A stretch of 64,000 nucleotides of DNA from Rhodomyrtus psidioides (lineage: Eukaryota > Streptophyta > Magnoliopsida > Myrtales > Myrtaceae). The notes beneath the pieces were generated by a model. The model had not been told where the DNA came from. It made no database searches and saw nothing but the letters and a program-made list of their open reading frames with translations. The stretch's first letter is position 1. Each line of letters starts with the position of its first letter. The position numbers and the translations under genes are program-made. Shown here in pieces: positions 11,053-19,869 of the stretch. The stretch is taken from NCBI GenBank assembly GCA_021437785.1, contig JAILYB010000101.1:1736001-1800000 (forward strand), read 5' to 3'.

Positions 11053-12267
11053 ATGGAGCCCAACACTTCTGGCAACGGAAATCAAAATCACGGCGACGAC
11101 GACAACGACATCCACGATGCTCAACTCGGGAAAAGAAGACGTCCTCACCAATACTCTCAGGAGGAAACCCAAATGCTGGAAACCCTTTTCAGTAAAAGCA
11201 ATTACATGAAAAAGAAGTGGAGAATTGAATTGAGCCGGGAGTTGGGGATTAATCAGTCGAGGATCCAGTTTTGGTTTCAAAATAAGAGATCCAAATCGAA
11301 GGCTCAACGCAAACGTCAGGTGGTCGAGATTTTAAAGGAAGAAAACCAAAAGCTGCAAACAAAAAACATGAGGTATGAAAAAGCTCTCAATATTACCGTT
11401 TGCCCTCATTGCGATAACCTCATCGCCCGCGGTAAGATATTCACCGATAAGCCTCACGCAATGATTGAAGACGTTCATTTACCACCCTACTCCCTCGGGG
11501 CATCTCCTGCTCAACCAGATTTTGCCGGAGTCACGCATGAGCAGGATGATCCTACGAAGACGATACAAATGCCTCCTGGGGGATGGGATTTGCATCGCTT
11601 TGATTGGAGTTACAGTTTCAAGGAGCTGGATGTTACCGCCGACCAGCTCAAAGCATATCAGCCTCATGCGCAACAATTTTCGATAGGGTCGGGTCCTGCT
11701 GGAGATGAGTTAATCAGTCGTCAAGCCATCGATGCAATTTTGGGCCACGATAAGAGGAGGTTCGCTTGGCCCCCTGAACTGCATTTCAGATTCCTAGACG
11801 TGGTTCACCAAATGGAGATCGATTCAGCAACTCCGATGCGCATATTTAAGGCCATGAATGTACCGGGGCTTAGTAAGGAACTGGTCAGGAATCACCTTGC
11901 TGCCTACAGAAAGCTATTAAAACAACGTCGAGCGGAGCTAAACCGGGAGGAATCCGTCTCGAGCTCAAAAGCTAGGGGCGGCCGCCATTGTAATGCTCAG
12001 GCATCAAGAGATACCCGGCCAAATCTAAGCATCAATCAAGCTAGCAACCCGACCACCGGCAAACTGAAATCTGATCAGAATGTCCTTCCGGGCCATTTCA
12101 ACACTTTTCAAGAGCGCGTGTCACAAGTACAGCGAGTGCGCACTCCTCCAATCGAGCAGCAGTCGGCTAGTGCTCTGCCTGCCGCTGGTCAACTCACGAC
12201 AGACGATTTCTTTGATGAGGGGCTCGATGCCTTGTTCAATCAATGGGAAGCTGACATGCTTGGATAG
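11053..12267 (+). CDS. HB1 (A): chimeric homeodomain-ZLZ-GARP transcription factor
   Basis: Probable DNA-binding nuclear regulator of 404 aa. Order: an acidic stretch, a basic run KRRRPHQYS opening a homeodomain (about 26-88) with helix 3 IQFWFQNKRSK, a leucine-rich zipper-loop-zipper with CPHC (117-120) as in HD-ZIP class IV, a long linker, a GARP domain (about 233-293; FAWPPELHFRFLDVV, MNVPGLSKELVRNHLAAYRKL) as in type-B ARR factors, and an acidic C-terminus FFDEGLDALFNQWE. There is no START or receiver domain. The ATG at 11053 has a strong context (ACCATGG). The frame is open for 59 codons upstream and that stretch matches the N-termini of HB2 and the E protein, but its start codon is lost. 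The last three residues of D are absent because CAG became TAG. Confidence 0.8.
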   Translation: MEPNTSGNGNQNHGDDDNDIHDAQLGKRRRPHQYSQEETQMLETLFSKSNYMKKKWRIELSRELGINQSRIQFWFQNKRSKSKAQRKRQVVEILKEENQKLQTKNMRYEKALNITVCPHCDNLIARGKIFTDKPHAMIEDVHLPPYSLGASPAQPDFAGVTHEQDDPTKTIQMPPGGWDLHRFDWSYSFKELDVTADQLKAYQPHAQQFSIGSGPAGDELISRQAIDAILGHDKRRFAWPPELHFRFLDVVHQMEIDSATPMRIFKAMNVPGLSKELVRNHLAAYRKLLKQRRAELNREESVSSSKARGGRHCNAQASRDTRPNLSINQASNPTTGKLKSDQNVLPGHFNTFQERVSQVQRVRTPPIEQQSASALPAAGQLTTDDFFDEGLDALFNQWEADMLG

Positions 12268-13033
12268 CCATGATCTAGCACCTGACTCGGGGCACGATGG
12301 GTTGGTCGCTACGATCACCCATAGAAAGAAGAACATGTTCACGAGTGGATCACTCTTTTTATCCATTGTAAAGTTCCTATGGGAACATCTTTCTTTAATG
12401 GCTATAGTTAATTATGTATGAAAACCAACGCTATCGACGAACATCGTCATGCTCAGTTGCGATGATCCCTTGTTAGATTAAGTTTGAAACTAGGGATGGT
12501 CTTTAAATTTTGAGTGGCCACGAACTCATTCCTCACCAAGCGCCCAGGATGTTGAAATGAAGAGTAACAGCATGCACAGGAAAAATACCACTTTCGTTTG
12601 AACGATGAAAAGGGGATGAGAGAATGTCATAGCGTTAATCCCCATAGAGCTAAATGAATTAAACGGAATCATTAATTGCGGGTCCACCGCTGCTCCCCAC
12701 GTTCTCGGGCCTAGCAAATCATAAAAGGCGCCGAAAGATTGTAGACCCACCACTTTGAAGACTGAACTAGGGGACGAGCGCAATACTCGATGAAACCGAA
12801 TCAATGCAAGAGAGTTTGTGATCCTATCACGAGGAAAAAGAAAGGGGAATACAGACGATGAGTAATTGCAGGGTCTTGGGAGGAGCGCTTGCTTGCTGGT
12901 CTTCATATGCAGCCTGAAGGATGGTTCTAGGACACGCACAATCACTTGAGAAAATTTCTAGAGTGAGCAAACACGTAAGAGCGAATAGAGAAAGCTGAGT
13001 GAACTAGATCAGTCCGAGATACTCCGATCCATC
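12268..13033 (+). promoter_or_regulatory. HB1-HB2 spacer with the presumed HB2 promoter (A)
   Basis: This 766-bp stretch holds the HB1 3' end and the HB2 upstream region. CATAAAAGG at about 12721 is the only TATA-like site seen. Element D keeps the same sequence with few changes. A 139-codon antisense frame is also open in D, but it shows no protein features and is probably chance. Confidence 0.4.
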
Positions 13034-14686
13034 ATGTTTAAAAGCTATTCCCATCTGCTAGAAACGCCCGACCTGGACATTTCTGAGCACGAACTGCTGG
13101 GAGACTTTGAAGATCCTGGAGCTGAATCATGCCCGAAGGCCATAGAGACTGACTCCTCCAGCGATGAAATTCTAGGTTTCAGCTACGAAGAAGGAGTATA
13201 CAATGATGACCGGAGTCGGAAAAGGAAGCAACTGCAACGCCACACTCCAGGCCAAATCCGAGAACTCGAAGCTTTCTTCAAAGAATGCTCCACTCCAAGC
13301 AGACAACAGAAAATGGAGTTGAGCCGAAAGTTAGGATTGGAGCTTTCGAAGGTCAAGTTTTGGTTCGCCAACAAACGAACCCGGGTGAAACAACAACACG
13401 CAGACCATGAGTTACTGGCCCTGAAGGAGGAGAATGAGAAGCTTCGAGCTGAAAGCGCGAGATATAAGGAAGCTCTGACCAAGGCCGCCTGCCTTAATTG
13501 TGGTAATCCTGTTGTCCTCGGCGAGGTGTTCCTCGATGAACCATCCCTGTTGACGAATAACGCTCAGCTGTTACCGTATTCTCCACAACATTTTCCGACA
13601 CAGCCAGATACCATCGGAGATCTGCATGAGCAAGTCAACACCATAGGGTCAACACCAACATCCTTTGAGAAATGGGACATGAATCATCACAGGTGGAGTT
13701 CTCCCAATGACGAACTCGCTGTCGCAGCCAGCCAATCCAAAGTCGGTGAGTCCCTCCCTGGACAACTTTTGAAATGACTAGATCCCGTAGAGAATAGCTA
13801 CCGAAGTATTGACGATATTTTGGGTGATAAGAGAACAAGGTTTTACTGGACCTACGAACTTCACACCAAATTTTTTGATGCAATTCGAGAGCTGGGAGTT
13901 GATTCGGCTAGCCCATTACGCATACTCGAGATTATGAATGTGCCGGGGCTCTCTAGAATTAACGTTGAGTCTCACCTCAAATACTATAGGAGATTGCTAA
14001 GGGATGGAAGGATAGCGTTAAACCATCATAAAGCCGGTTGGAGCTCAAGTGCTGGGCAGAGTTACAACCATGATGATTGGAGAGCCAAGAACACCCAACC
14101 GTGTTTCAGCAATGACGGGACCAGCAGTCGTGTCAGCGACTCCTCTAACCCAAATCAGAATGCTCCGCCGAGCTATCTCAATACTCCTCAAGAGTATATG
14201 CCACAGTTCCAGCACATAGGGATTCCTCAGTTTGAGCGCGAATCAGTCATTAATACCGTCCCTGAAGCGGATCTGGCATTGGTAGAGAGTGCACATATAA
14301 ACCTGCCGGTCATCGGAGGGAGTCCCAATTCGAGGGATCAAATTGCTCACGGCGAGAGCAAAGAGAGGAATCCCTCACCTGCAGTCGACGACACCCAATC
14401 TGGGCACCAAGGGCTAGAAAGAACATGCGATTTCCTTGATGAGGAGCTGAACACTTGGATCAATACTCTTCATGAATGTATGTCTCAACCCCAACAGGGC
14501 AATGATGAAGGTTCCAGCTCAAAGACTCCAGTCCCTCACAATGAAGGCGATGAAGGAAATCTGCCTCCAACAATCGTTGATACCCAACTTGAACATCAAT
14601 GGCTCGAAGACTCGAGCAATTTCCTTGGCGATGAGTTCAATCTTTGGCTCGATCAATTTGGAGCCGGAGGACCATCGCAGTGGTGA
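13034..14686 (+). pseudogene. HB2 (A): homeodomain-ZLZ-GARP gene with one nonsense codon
   Basis: ATG at 13034 (MFKSYSHLLE) opens a frame matching the intact 550-aa HB2 of element D over its full length. The homeodomain (61-121) has VKFWFANKRTR, with alanine in place of the usual glutamine at homeodomain position 50. The zipper region has CLNCGNPVVLGE, close to the class IV CxxCGGP motif. Codon 248 is TGA (13775-13777) where D has CGA, a CpG transition, so translation would stop before the GARP domain (FYWTYELHTKFFDAI, MNVPGLSRINVESHLKYYRR) and the acidic tail FLGDEFNLWLDQFG. The truncated product would keep only the homeodomain and zipper and might act differently; I call it a pseudogene. 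Confidence 0.85.
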
Positions 14687-15700
14687 CGCAAGGCCGGTGA
14701 CCAAACGTCTGATGCAAGGCATGGTTACTCGATGAAAAATGCTTAGAGAAAAGGGGTGGAATACTCCTATTGAATATGTTGTTGATCGCACTGTAAGGTT
14801 CCCACGGGAACATCTTTCATTAATATCTAGAACTAATTGCGCGTGAGTGTCAACATCACCCTTTGAGCATCTTCAAGCCGAGGGCCGTGGATTAATCACT
14901 TAATCCGTGGAGCAAGTTCCATGAACAATGACTATTACCCGCGGAGCATAATGGGATCTACCCTTCAATACGAAATACGTTTGGCCGCGAAGCCACCTAT
15001 TTGGTAAAATGATGTATCGTTCCTAAACGATCTTCAATTGAATACCGAAGTAATGTCTCATTTCTTTTCCTTCTCAAATGATAAACATGGATAAAGCACT
15101 CAAGGAGCCATACGTTCAAATAACAGAACAGACGTTGCCTAACTGGGGGCAGATGAACCATTGATGTTGCAAACACTCCAAGAATGGATAGGCGGATTTG
15201 ATAGATGTTGTTCATATCAATACGCAACATCAGGATGGGATGAAAATCAAGAGTAAAGTTGTATCGTCCCAACTTGTCTTGAATTTGGGAATATGAATTG
15301 ACACTTATTGTTTATCCTTGACAGGGGAGTCGCCTTGCAGACGAACAAATTTTTACATCCCATGTACTACTCGTTAGAGTACATGACCAAGGGTAGGATG
15401 TATCGTTTCGATTTTTGAAAAGTTCGTGAACCTACAATGATATGCTTCTTTTACATTTGCAGGGATCCGCAGCTGCGACGGACAGGTAAGTATCCCTTTT
15501 CCCAGTTAGCTGGAGATAAAAAAATGTCAGAATCCTTTCAGCCGGCATAAAGATTTTCCAATGCATCGATATTCATGATTTAAATCGGGAGGTTGCCCAG
15601 AGCATGAATAAAACATGCACGATACATCACAAAATCCTCTCGATGGATAAATTTTGGGAAAGAAAGAAATGAATTTTTCCAAATATGATTATTTGTCAAA
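14687..15700 (+). repeat. Modular repeat region after the cassette (A)
   Basis: GTATCGTTCC-type motifs recur at 15014-15023, 15261-15270 and about 15400. Each is followed within about 100 bp by a pyrimidine tract and CTCA(G/A), and the first by GTTGCCTAACTGGGGGCAG. The whole looks like diverged copies of one module. Similar modules occur in B, C, D and, reversed, in E. No gene is seen. Confidence 0.55.
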
Positions 15701-15716
15701 TCATTCAAAAGGAAGT

Positions 15717-16170
15717 TTACTCAAAAGAGAGGCGAGCCCATTCCAAACACATCCTACATACACTTGAGAGACGAGGGAAGTGAATCGGATAGCAAAATCT
15801 GTACCTACGGAGGTAGGGACCATTCGCAGCGATTACATGGATTGAGACGACGGAGGCATTCGTTTCATATTCCCAAATACTACAGGTGACCATTGATAAC
15901 CCCTTTGAACGGAGGTTTTCATTATCAGCCCTGTCGAGAACCACCCCACATCGGGGCAGAATAGAAGTAAGTCCAACAGCATCAGGAGAAATGGTTAGAA
16001 ATTTTGTTGCTCGGACTAACATTAATCTTCGTGTGTTGTTTATATAGTAATCCAAGTGCCATAGGATGACGAGAAGCATTCATTTCTCTATCCCACATAC
16101 GTTTATCCTTTGCACAGCCAAGTGGAGCCTGCAAATTCGTTTCATGAACCCGTTGGTGATCATTGCACAT
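15717..16170 (-). other. Decayed antisense ORF region 1 (A)
   Basis: Minus-strand frames here match in sequence and order frames in B (26356-26718), C (47709-48221), D (62301-62645) and E (plus, 31582-31928). The shared words include MWDREMNASRHPMALGLPYK, INVSPSKKISNH, NASVV and HVIAANGPY. In A the match is split between two frames, so it is not one open gene. No family is recognised. It may be a dead antisense gene, or a conserved non-coding RNA whose frame is incidental. Confidence 0.35.
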
Positions 16171-16509
16171 TTCAAGATGGATGCAGCATCACTTTAGAAA
16201 CGGAAGAGCTCAAGACTAAGGGATTACAAAGAAATTCCTGGATTTATGGTAAAAGCATGTTTAGACTTTCGATCATATGTCTAAAGTGATCTCCTGAAGA
16301 TGAGAAAAATGGGATTTCAAAAGAGAAAAAAAAAGAGAGAGAGATGAAAATGAGAAAAAAATCCCGGCATCAAGAAAAAGCAAAGTGCCTGGTAAAAGCA
16401 AGGCTGATGCCCGTGCAAGCTGTTTGATTGACCCACAATAAAGTCTAGATGGGAAAAGAGGAAATCCCCGAAGGAGCCAAATTCCAAAAAGGCTGCTCGC
16501 CAAATGGTG

Positions 16510-17192
16510 TCAAGCACGGAATAAAGGCGCAAAAGAGAAAGGACAGGTAGCAAATCTGCAATAATCACCAATGTCAAACTCTCCAAGAATTTTGGGCCAA
16601 AAACAAGCCTTTTCTGTCCCCAATCCTACCAATGTTTCCACCCCGAAGGAGTCTTTTCTGACTAAGACACTTGGGTTAACATATAGCTTAGCTCGAAGAG
16701 GTACGAGCAAGACTATTTCTTTCTCATTTTGCAGGGTTCTTGACTTGTAAACCCGGAGCAGATGGTGAAGACTTTCATTCAATGGCCTCGACTCCAAAGC
16801 GAGTCCCCCTTGAAAGCCAATATCCAAGCCTAACATTACAGTCCCGTGGAAGACCTCCCGATCGATCAGAATGTATGCGCTGCGAATGATCCTAAAACCT
16901 AGGCACAGGTTAGTAGGAAGTTGAACGCATTCCTTACAAAAGACCATTATCACAGAGCGGTGAGGAGCCCTCTTGAATGAGAAATTCTCCAATAGATGTT
17001 TTGAACAAAACTCTTTTTGGAATCTTCAAACTGTTGGATCCAGATTTTCCGTGCAAGGGATTTGTGATCACATTTGCATGTTGCAAGAATGCTTTGGATA
17101 ACCTCCAGCATCAAAATGCACATCTCATGACTAAAGCTTAAGTCATAAAATTTTGTCAATTGGACAATTGCTGTCTTCTCAAAGATTACCAA
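16510..17192 (-). other. Decayed antisense ORF region 2 (A)
   Basis: Two overlapping minus-strand frames contain LSFSHEMCILMLEVIQSIL, REVFHGTVMLGLDIGFQGGL and VYKSRTLQNEKEIVLLV. Matching stretches occur in B, C and E, always antisense to the element and broken at different points. The function is unknown; conservation may be at nucleotide level only. Confidence 0.35.
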
Positions 17193-17244
17193 TAATTTCT
17201 TGGGGAAGAGAAACCCTTAAAAAAAAACCCTTTTCAAAATTTAG

Positions 17245-17580
17245 GCAGTCTCACCGGACGTGGAGAACCCTCGTCATGAGACCCCTTTTATAAAAAAAAA
17301 ATCAAGCAGTCTCATCGGACGTGGAGAATCCTCGTCATGAGGCCCCTTTTCAAAATTTAGGCAGTCTCACCGGACGTGGAGAACTCTCGTCATGAGACCC
17401 ATTTTTAAAAAAAAAAAATCAGACAGTCTCATCGGACGTGGAGAACCCTCGTCATGAGACCCCTTTTCAAAATTTAGGCAGTCTCATCGGACGTGGAGAA
17501 CCCTCGTCATGAGACCCCTTTTCAAAAATCAGGCAGACTCATTGGACGTGGAGAACCCTCGTCATGAGACCCCTTTTCAA
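17245..17580 (+). repeat. 55-bp tandem array (A)
   Basis: Six units carry TCTCATCGGACGTGGAG and CCTCGTCATGAGACCCC. Within each unit GTCTCAT...GACG pairs with CGTC-ATGAGAC, so each repeat can form a hairpin. Such arrays before the 3' LTR are typical of Tat/Ogre elements. Confidence 0.9.
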
Positions 17581-17586
17581 AGCAAA

Positions 17587-18115
17587 ACCAAGGTAGATAC
17601 CGCCTGAAGGGTCAACACAAGGTAGAAACCGCCTGAAGGGTCAATTCATGGTAGATACCGCCTGAAGGGTCAACTAAAGGTAGAAACCGCCTGAAGGGTC
17701 AAACCAATGGTAGATACCGCCTGAAGGGTCAACACAAGGTAGAAACCGCCTGAAGGGTCAACAAAAGGTAGATACCGCCTGAAGGGTCAAATCAAGGTAG
17801 ATACCGCCTGAAGGGTCAACTCAAGGTAAATACCGCCTGAAGGGTCAACACAAGGTAGAAACCGCCTAAAGGGTCAAACAAAGGTAGAAACCGCCTGAAG
17901 GGTCAAATCAAGGTAGAAACCGCCTAAAGGGTCAAACAAAGGTAGAAACCGCCTAAAGGGTCAAAACAAAGGTAGAAACCGCCTAAAGGGTCAAACCAAA
18001 GGTAGAAACCGCCTGAAGGGTCAACTTAAGGTAGACACCGCCTGAAGGGTCAACCAAAGGTAGAAACCGCCTGAAGGGTCAATCCAAAGGTAGATACCGC
18101 CATAAGGATCAATCC
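17587..18115 (+). repeat. 30-bp tandem array (A), 18 units
   Basis: Eighteen units of 28-31 bp carry GGTAGA(A/T)ACCGCCTGAAGG followed by GTCAA and a variable tail. The last unit reads CGCCATAAGGATC and grades into the hairpin motifs that follow. The variable joints and the retrotransposon context exclude a CRISPR array. Confidence 0.9.
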
Positions 18116-18123
18116 CATGGTCC

Positions 18124-18328
18124 GATCCACCATACGGATCAAAACTTTGACTAATTCTAAATGTCGGAGAAGTTATTTTCCTAGGTAAGCCTTACTGTAG
18201 GTGAACCGCTTATGGTCTGATCCACCATACGGATCAAAATCCTTGGCAAATCCCGAAGCGTGGGATACGCCTTCTTTAGGTTCCTACCAGTTAGGAATTC
18301 CATAAAGGTATGACCTACCATACAGGTC
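18124..18328 (+). other. Three related hairpins with the same loop (A)
   Basis: GATCC-accatac-GGATC occurs at 18124-18140 and 18219-18235, and GACCT-accatac-AGGTC at 18312-18328. The loop is constant while two stem positions change on both sides so pairing is kept. This suggests selection on an RNA or DNA fold near the 3' end of the element. Confidence 0.6.
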
Positions 18329-18575
18329 AGAGCTTAATCTCCCTAGGATATTCTGAATGACGAATCCTAGGCATCTCCTTGAAAGTTGTCGCAACCGGCA
18401 GCATCCGACAGGTGAGCTTCAGGTAAGCCTCTCTCATCCCAACCCATGTTCAAATTGTTAGAGTAAACCATGGATTAATTTCAATTTTTATAAAGGGCCT
18501 TAAGAATTCAATGTCATAGCATTTCTTCTCTCATTTTCCCAGTTGAGTCGGTTAGGAATCAGGTGCCATCTTATA

Positions 18576-18619
18576 TTTGAGAGAAACCTCTAACGAGATT
18601 CCTCTCAAAGAGGGGCAGC
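18576..18619 (+). other. Hairpin and polypurine tract before the 3' LTR (A)
   Basis: TTTGAGAG (18576-18583) pairs with CTCTCAAA (18602-18609). The purine tract AAAGAGGGGCAGC (18607-18619) ends at the LTR start and would prime plus-strand DNA synthesis. Similar sequence is found in B, C and E. Confidence 0.8.
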
Positions 18620-19869
18620 TGTTGACACCTGATTTCTGACCATCTATTATTGTGATTTTTATTCTGTAAAATTAATTAAAAATATAAAAAAAAGTCATAA
18701 AATCACAAAATCAACTTTGGAAGCCTTGGCTTGGTCTTAGGAACCAATTTTGAACAAAAAATATTTTTTGGTATTTTTTAATATTTTTCGAATTTATTTA
18801 ATTATTAAAAATACCCAAAAAAAATTAGAAAAATATCATTCGTGGTCAGAAAAATGCACAAAAATATTCAATAATTTTGTTTTAATTTCCTCTTCAAGTG
18901 TGTCACCTTAAATCTTGAAAATTCGGCTCGGGTCACTATGTTTCTTCACAAACATAAACCCGAATCGGGCATAAAAAATCCTTTTCGAGTTTTTTAGTTT
19001 TCTATTCTCACTTTTTATAAGCTATGATATTGGATTCTAAAGTCTTGAAGTGCAATTGAGTCAATTTGCCCTCCAATTTGATCAATTTTAGCCAAAAGGG
19101 CTTAATTGCACAATTTTCTTTCAATTTAGTCCCCGGTTTCGCGAATCTTGAAATTAAATTTCATACGGACATACCCATTAAAATTAAGCACCTCTACCCT
19201 ATATTTTTCATCATGTTGAATCCATTGGTGGCCTCAATTTGAACTAATTCGGTCGTTTGGGCCCTCGATTAAGCAAAAATCAATTTCGGATCCTAAGGGT
19301 AATTTGGGGTTTTCATTAAATTTCAATCAATTGAGTCACGAAAATACCCATATTTGATAGAAAAAAGTCAAGGAGTCCGATTTTGCCATAAATTTCATGA
19401 AAATAGGTCAATTTGGGGCCCAATTTGATCGAATTGGCCGTACCGGGCCGGTCGGGTCAGACCCGACCCGACCCGGTCCGACCGGGTCTGCAACTTAGTT
19501 GCAGACCCACCGGCCGAAAGCAGAGGCAAACAAGGGAGGCCCGCCGCGGATTTTTCTTTGCAAAAGAATGTCATGGGGGGGAGTGTCGATGGATGGTGGT
19601 CGAAGGTGGGCGTTCCACTACCAAAAAAAGCGGTCGGCCATGTGCGAAAAGGGGGATTCTCGGTTTTGAACCGAGCGGAACCATGAGAGGGGAGGAGTTT
19701 TTTTTTCGAGCGAGACGGAGGCTGAGCAGGGATCATCGACCTTCAGGATGACACACCAGTCATCACCAAAGCATCGGCTGCCGTCGATAAGGCCCGGACA
19801 GGTCGGTATTTCTTTGAAACTTCAATTTCATTATCGCGCGCCATATGTTCGATGAAATGCCTGAATGGG
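18620..19869 (+). repeat. Element A 3' LTR, first 1250 bp
   Basis: Matches 4712-5961 with about 22 differences. It stops after GAATGGG, where element B begins; in the 5' LTR the sequence continues CTTCG. The missing part does not reappear in the window. Confidence 0.9.

Larger units (their letters stand above)
4712..19869 (+). mobile_element. Element A: non-autonomous Tat/Ogre-like LTR retrotransposon with transcription-factor cassette
   Basis: The element has a 5' LTR (4712-7836), a PBS (7839-7857), a 10.8-kb internal region, a purine tract (18607-18619) and the first 1250 bp of a 3' LTR (18620-19869), which element B interrupts. The two LTR copies differ at about 22 of 1250 positions by eye. 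The internal region has no gag, RT, RNase H or integrase; it holds a divergent gene pair, a second transcription-factor gene and several repeat arrays. Its left edge cuts a copia integrase, with CTTAT before it as the candidate target duplication. The rest of the 3' LTR is not in the window. Confidence 0.9.

Noticed and set aside
12526..12945. 139-codon minus-strand frame, also open at 59057-59476 in D
   Set aside because: It lies in the HB1-HB2 spacer, A and D are nearly identical there, and it shows no protein features; it is explained by lack of divergence.
16317..16586. Phe/Leu-rich minus-strand frames near 16273-16586
   Set aside because: They are the complement of an A/G-rich stretch, with no counterpart in frame in other elements.
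17587..18115. Regular ~30-bp repeats resembling a CRISPR array
   Set aside because: Joints are only a few bases long and variable, the host is a plant, and the arrays sit at the usual place for Tat/Ogre 3' tandem repeats.
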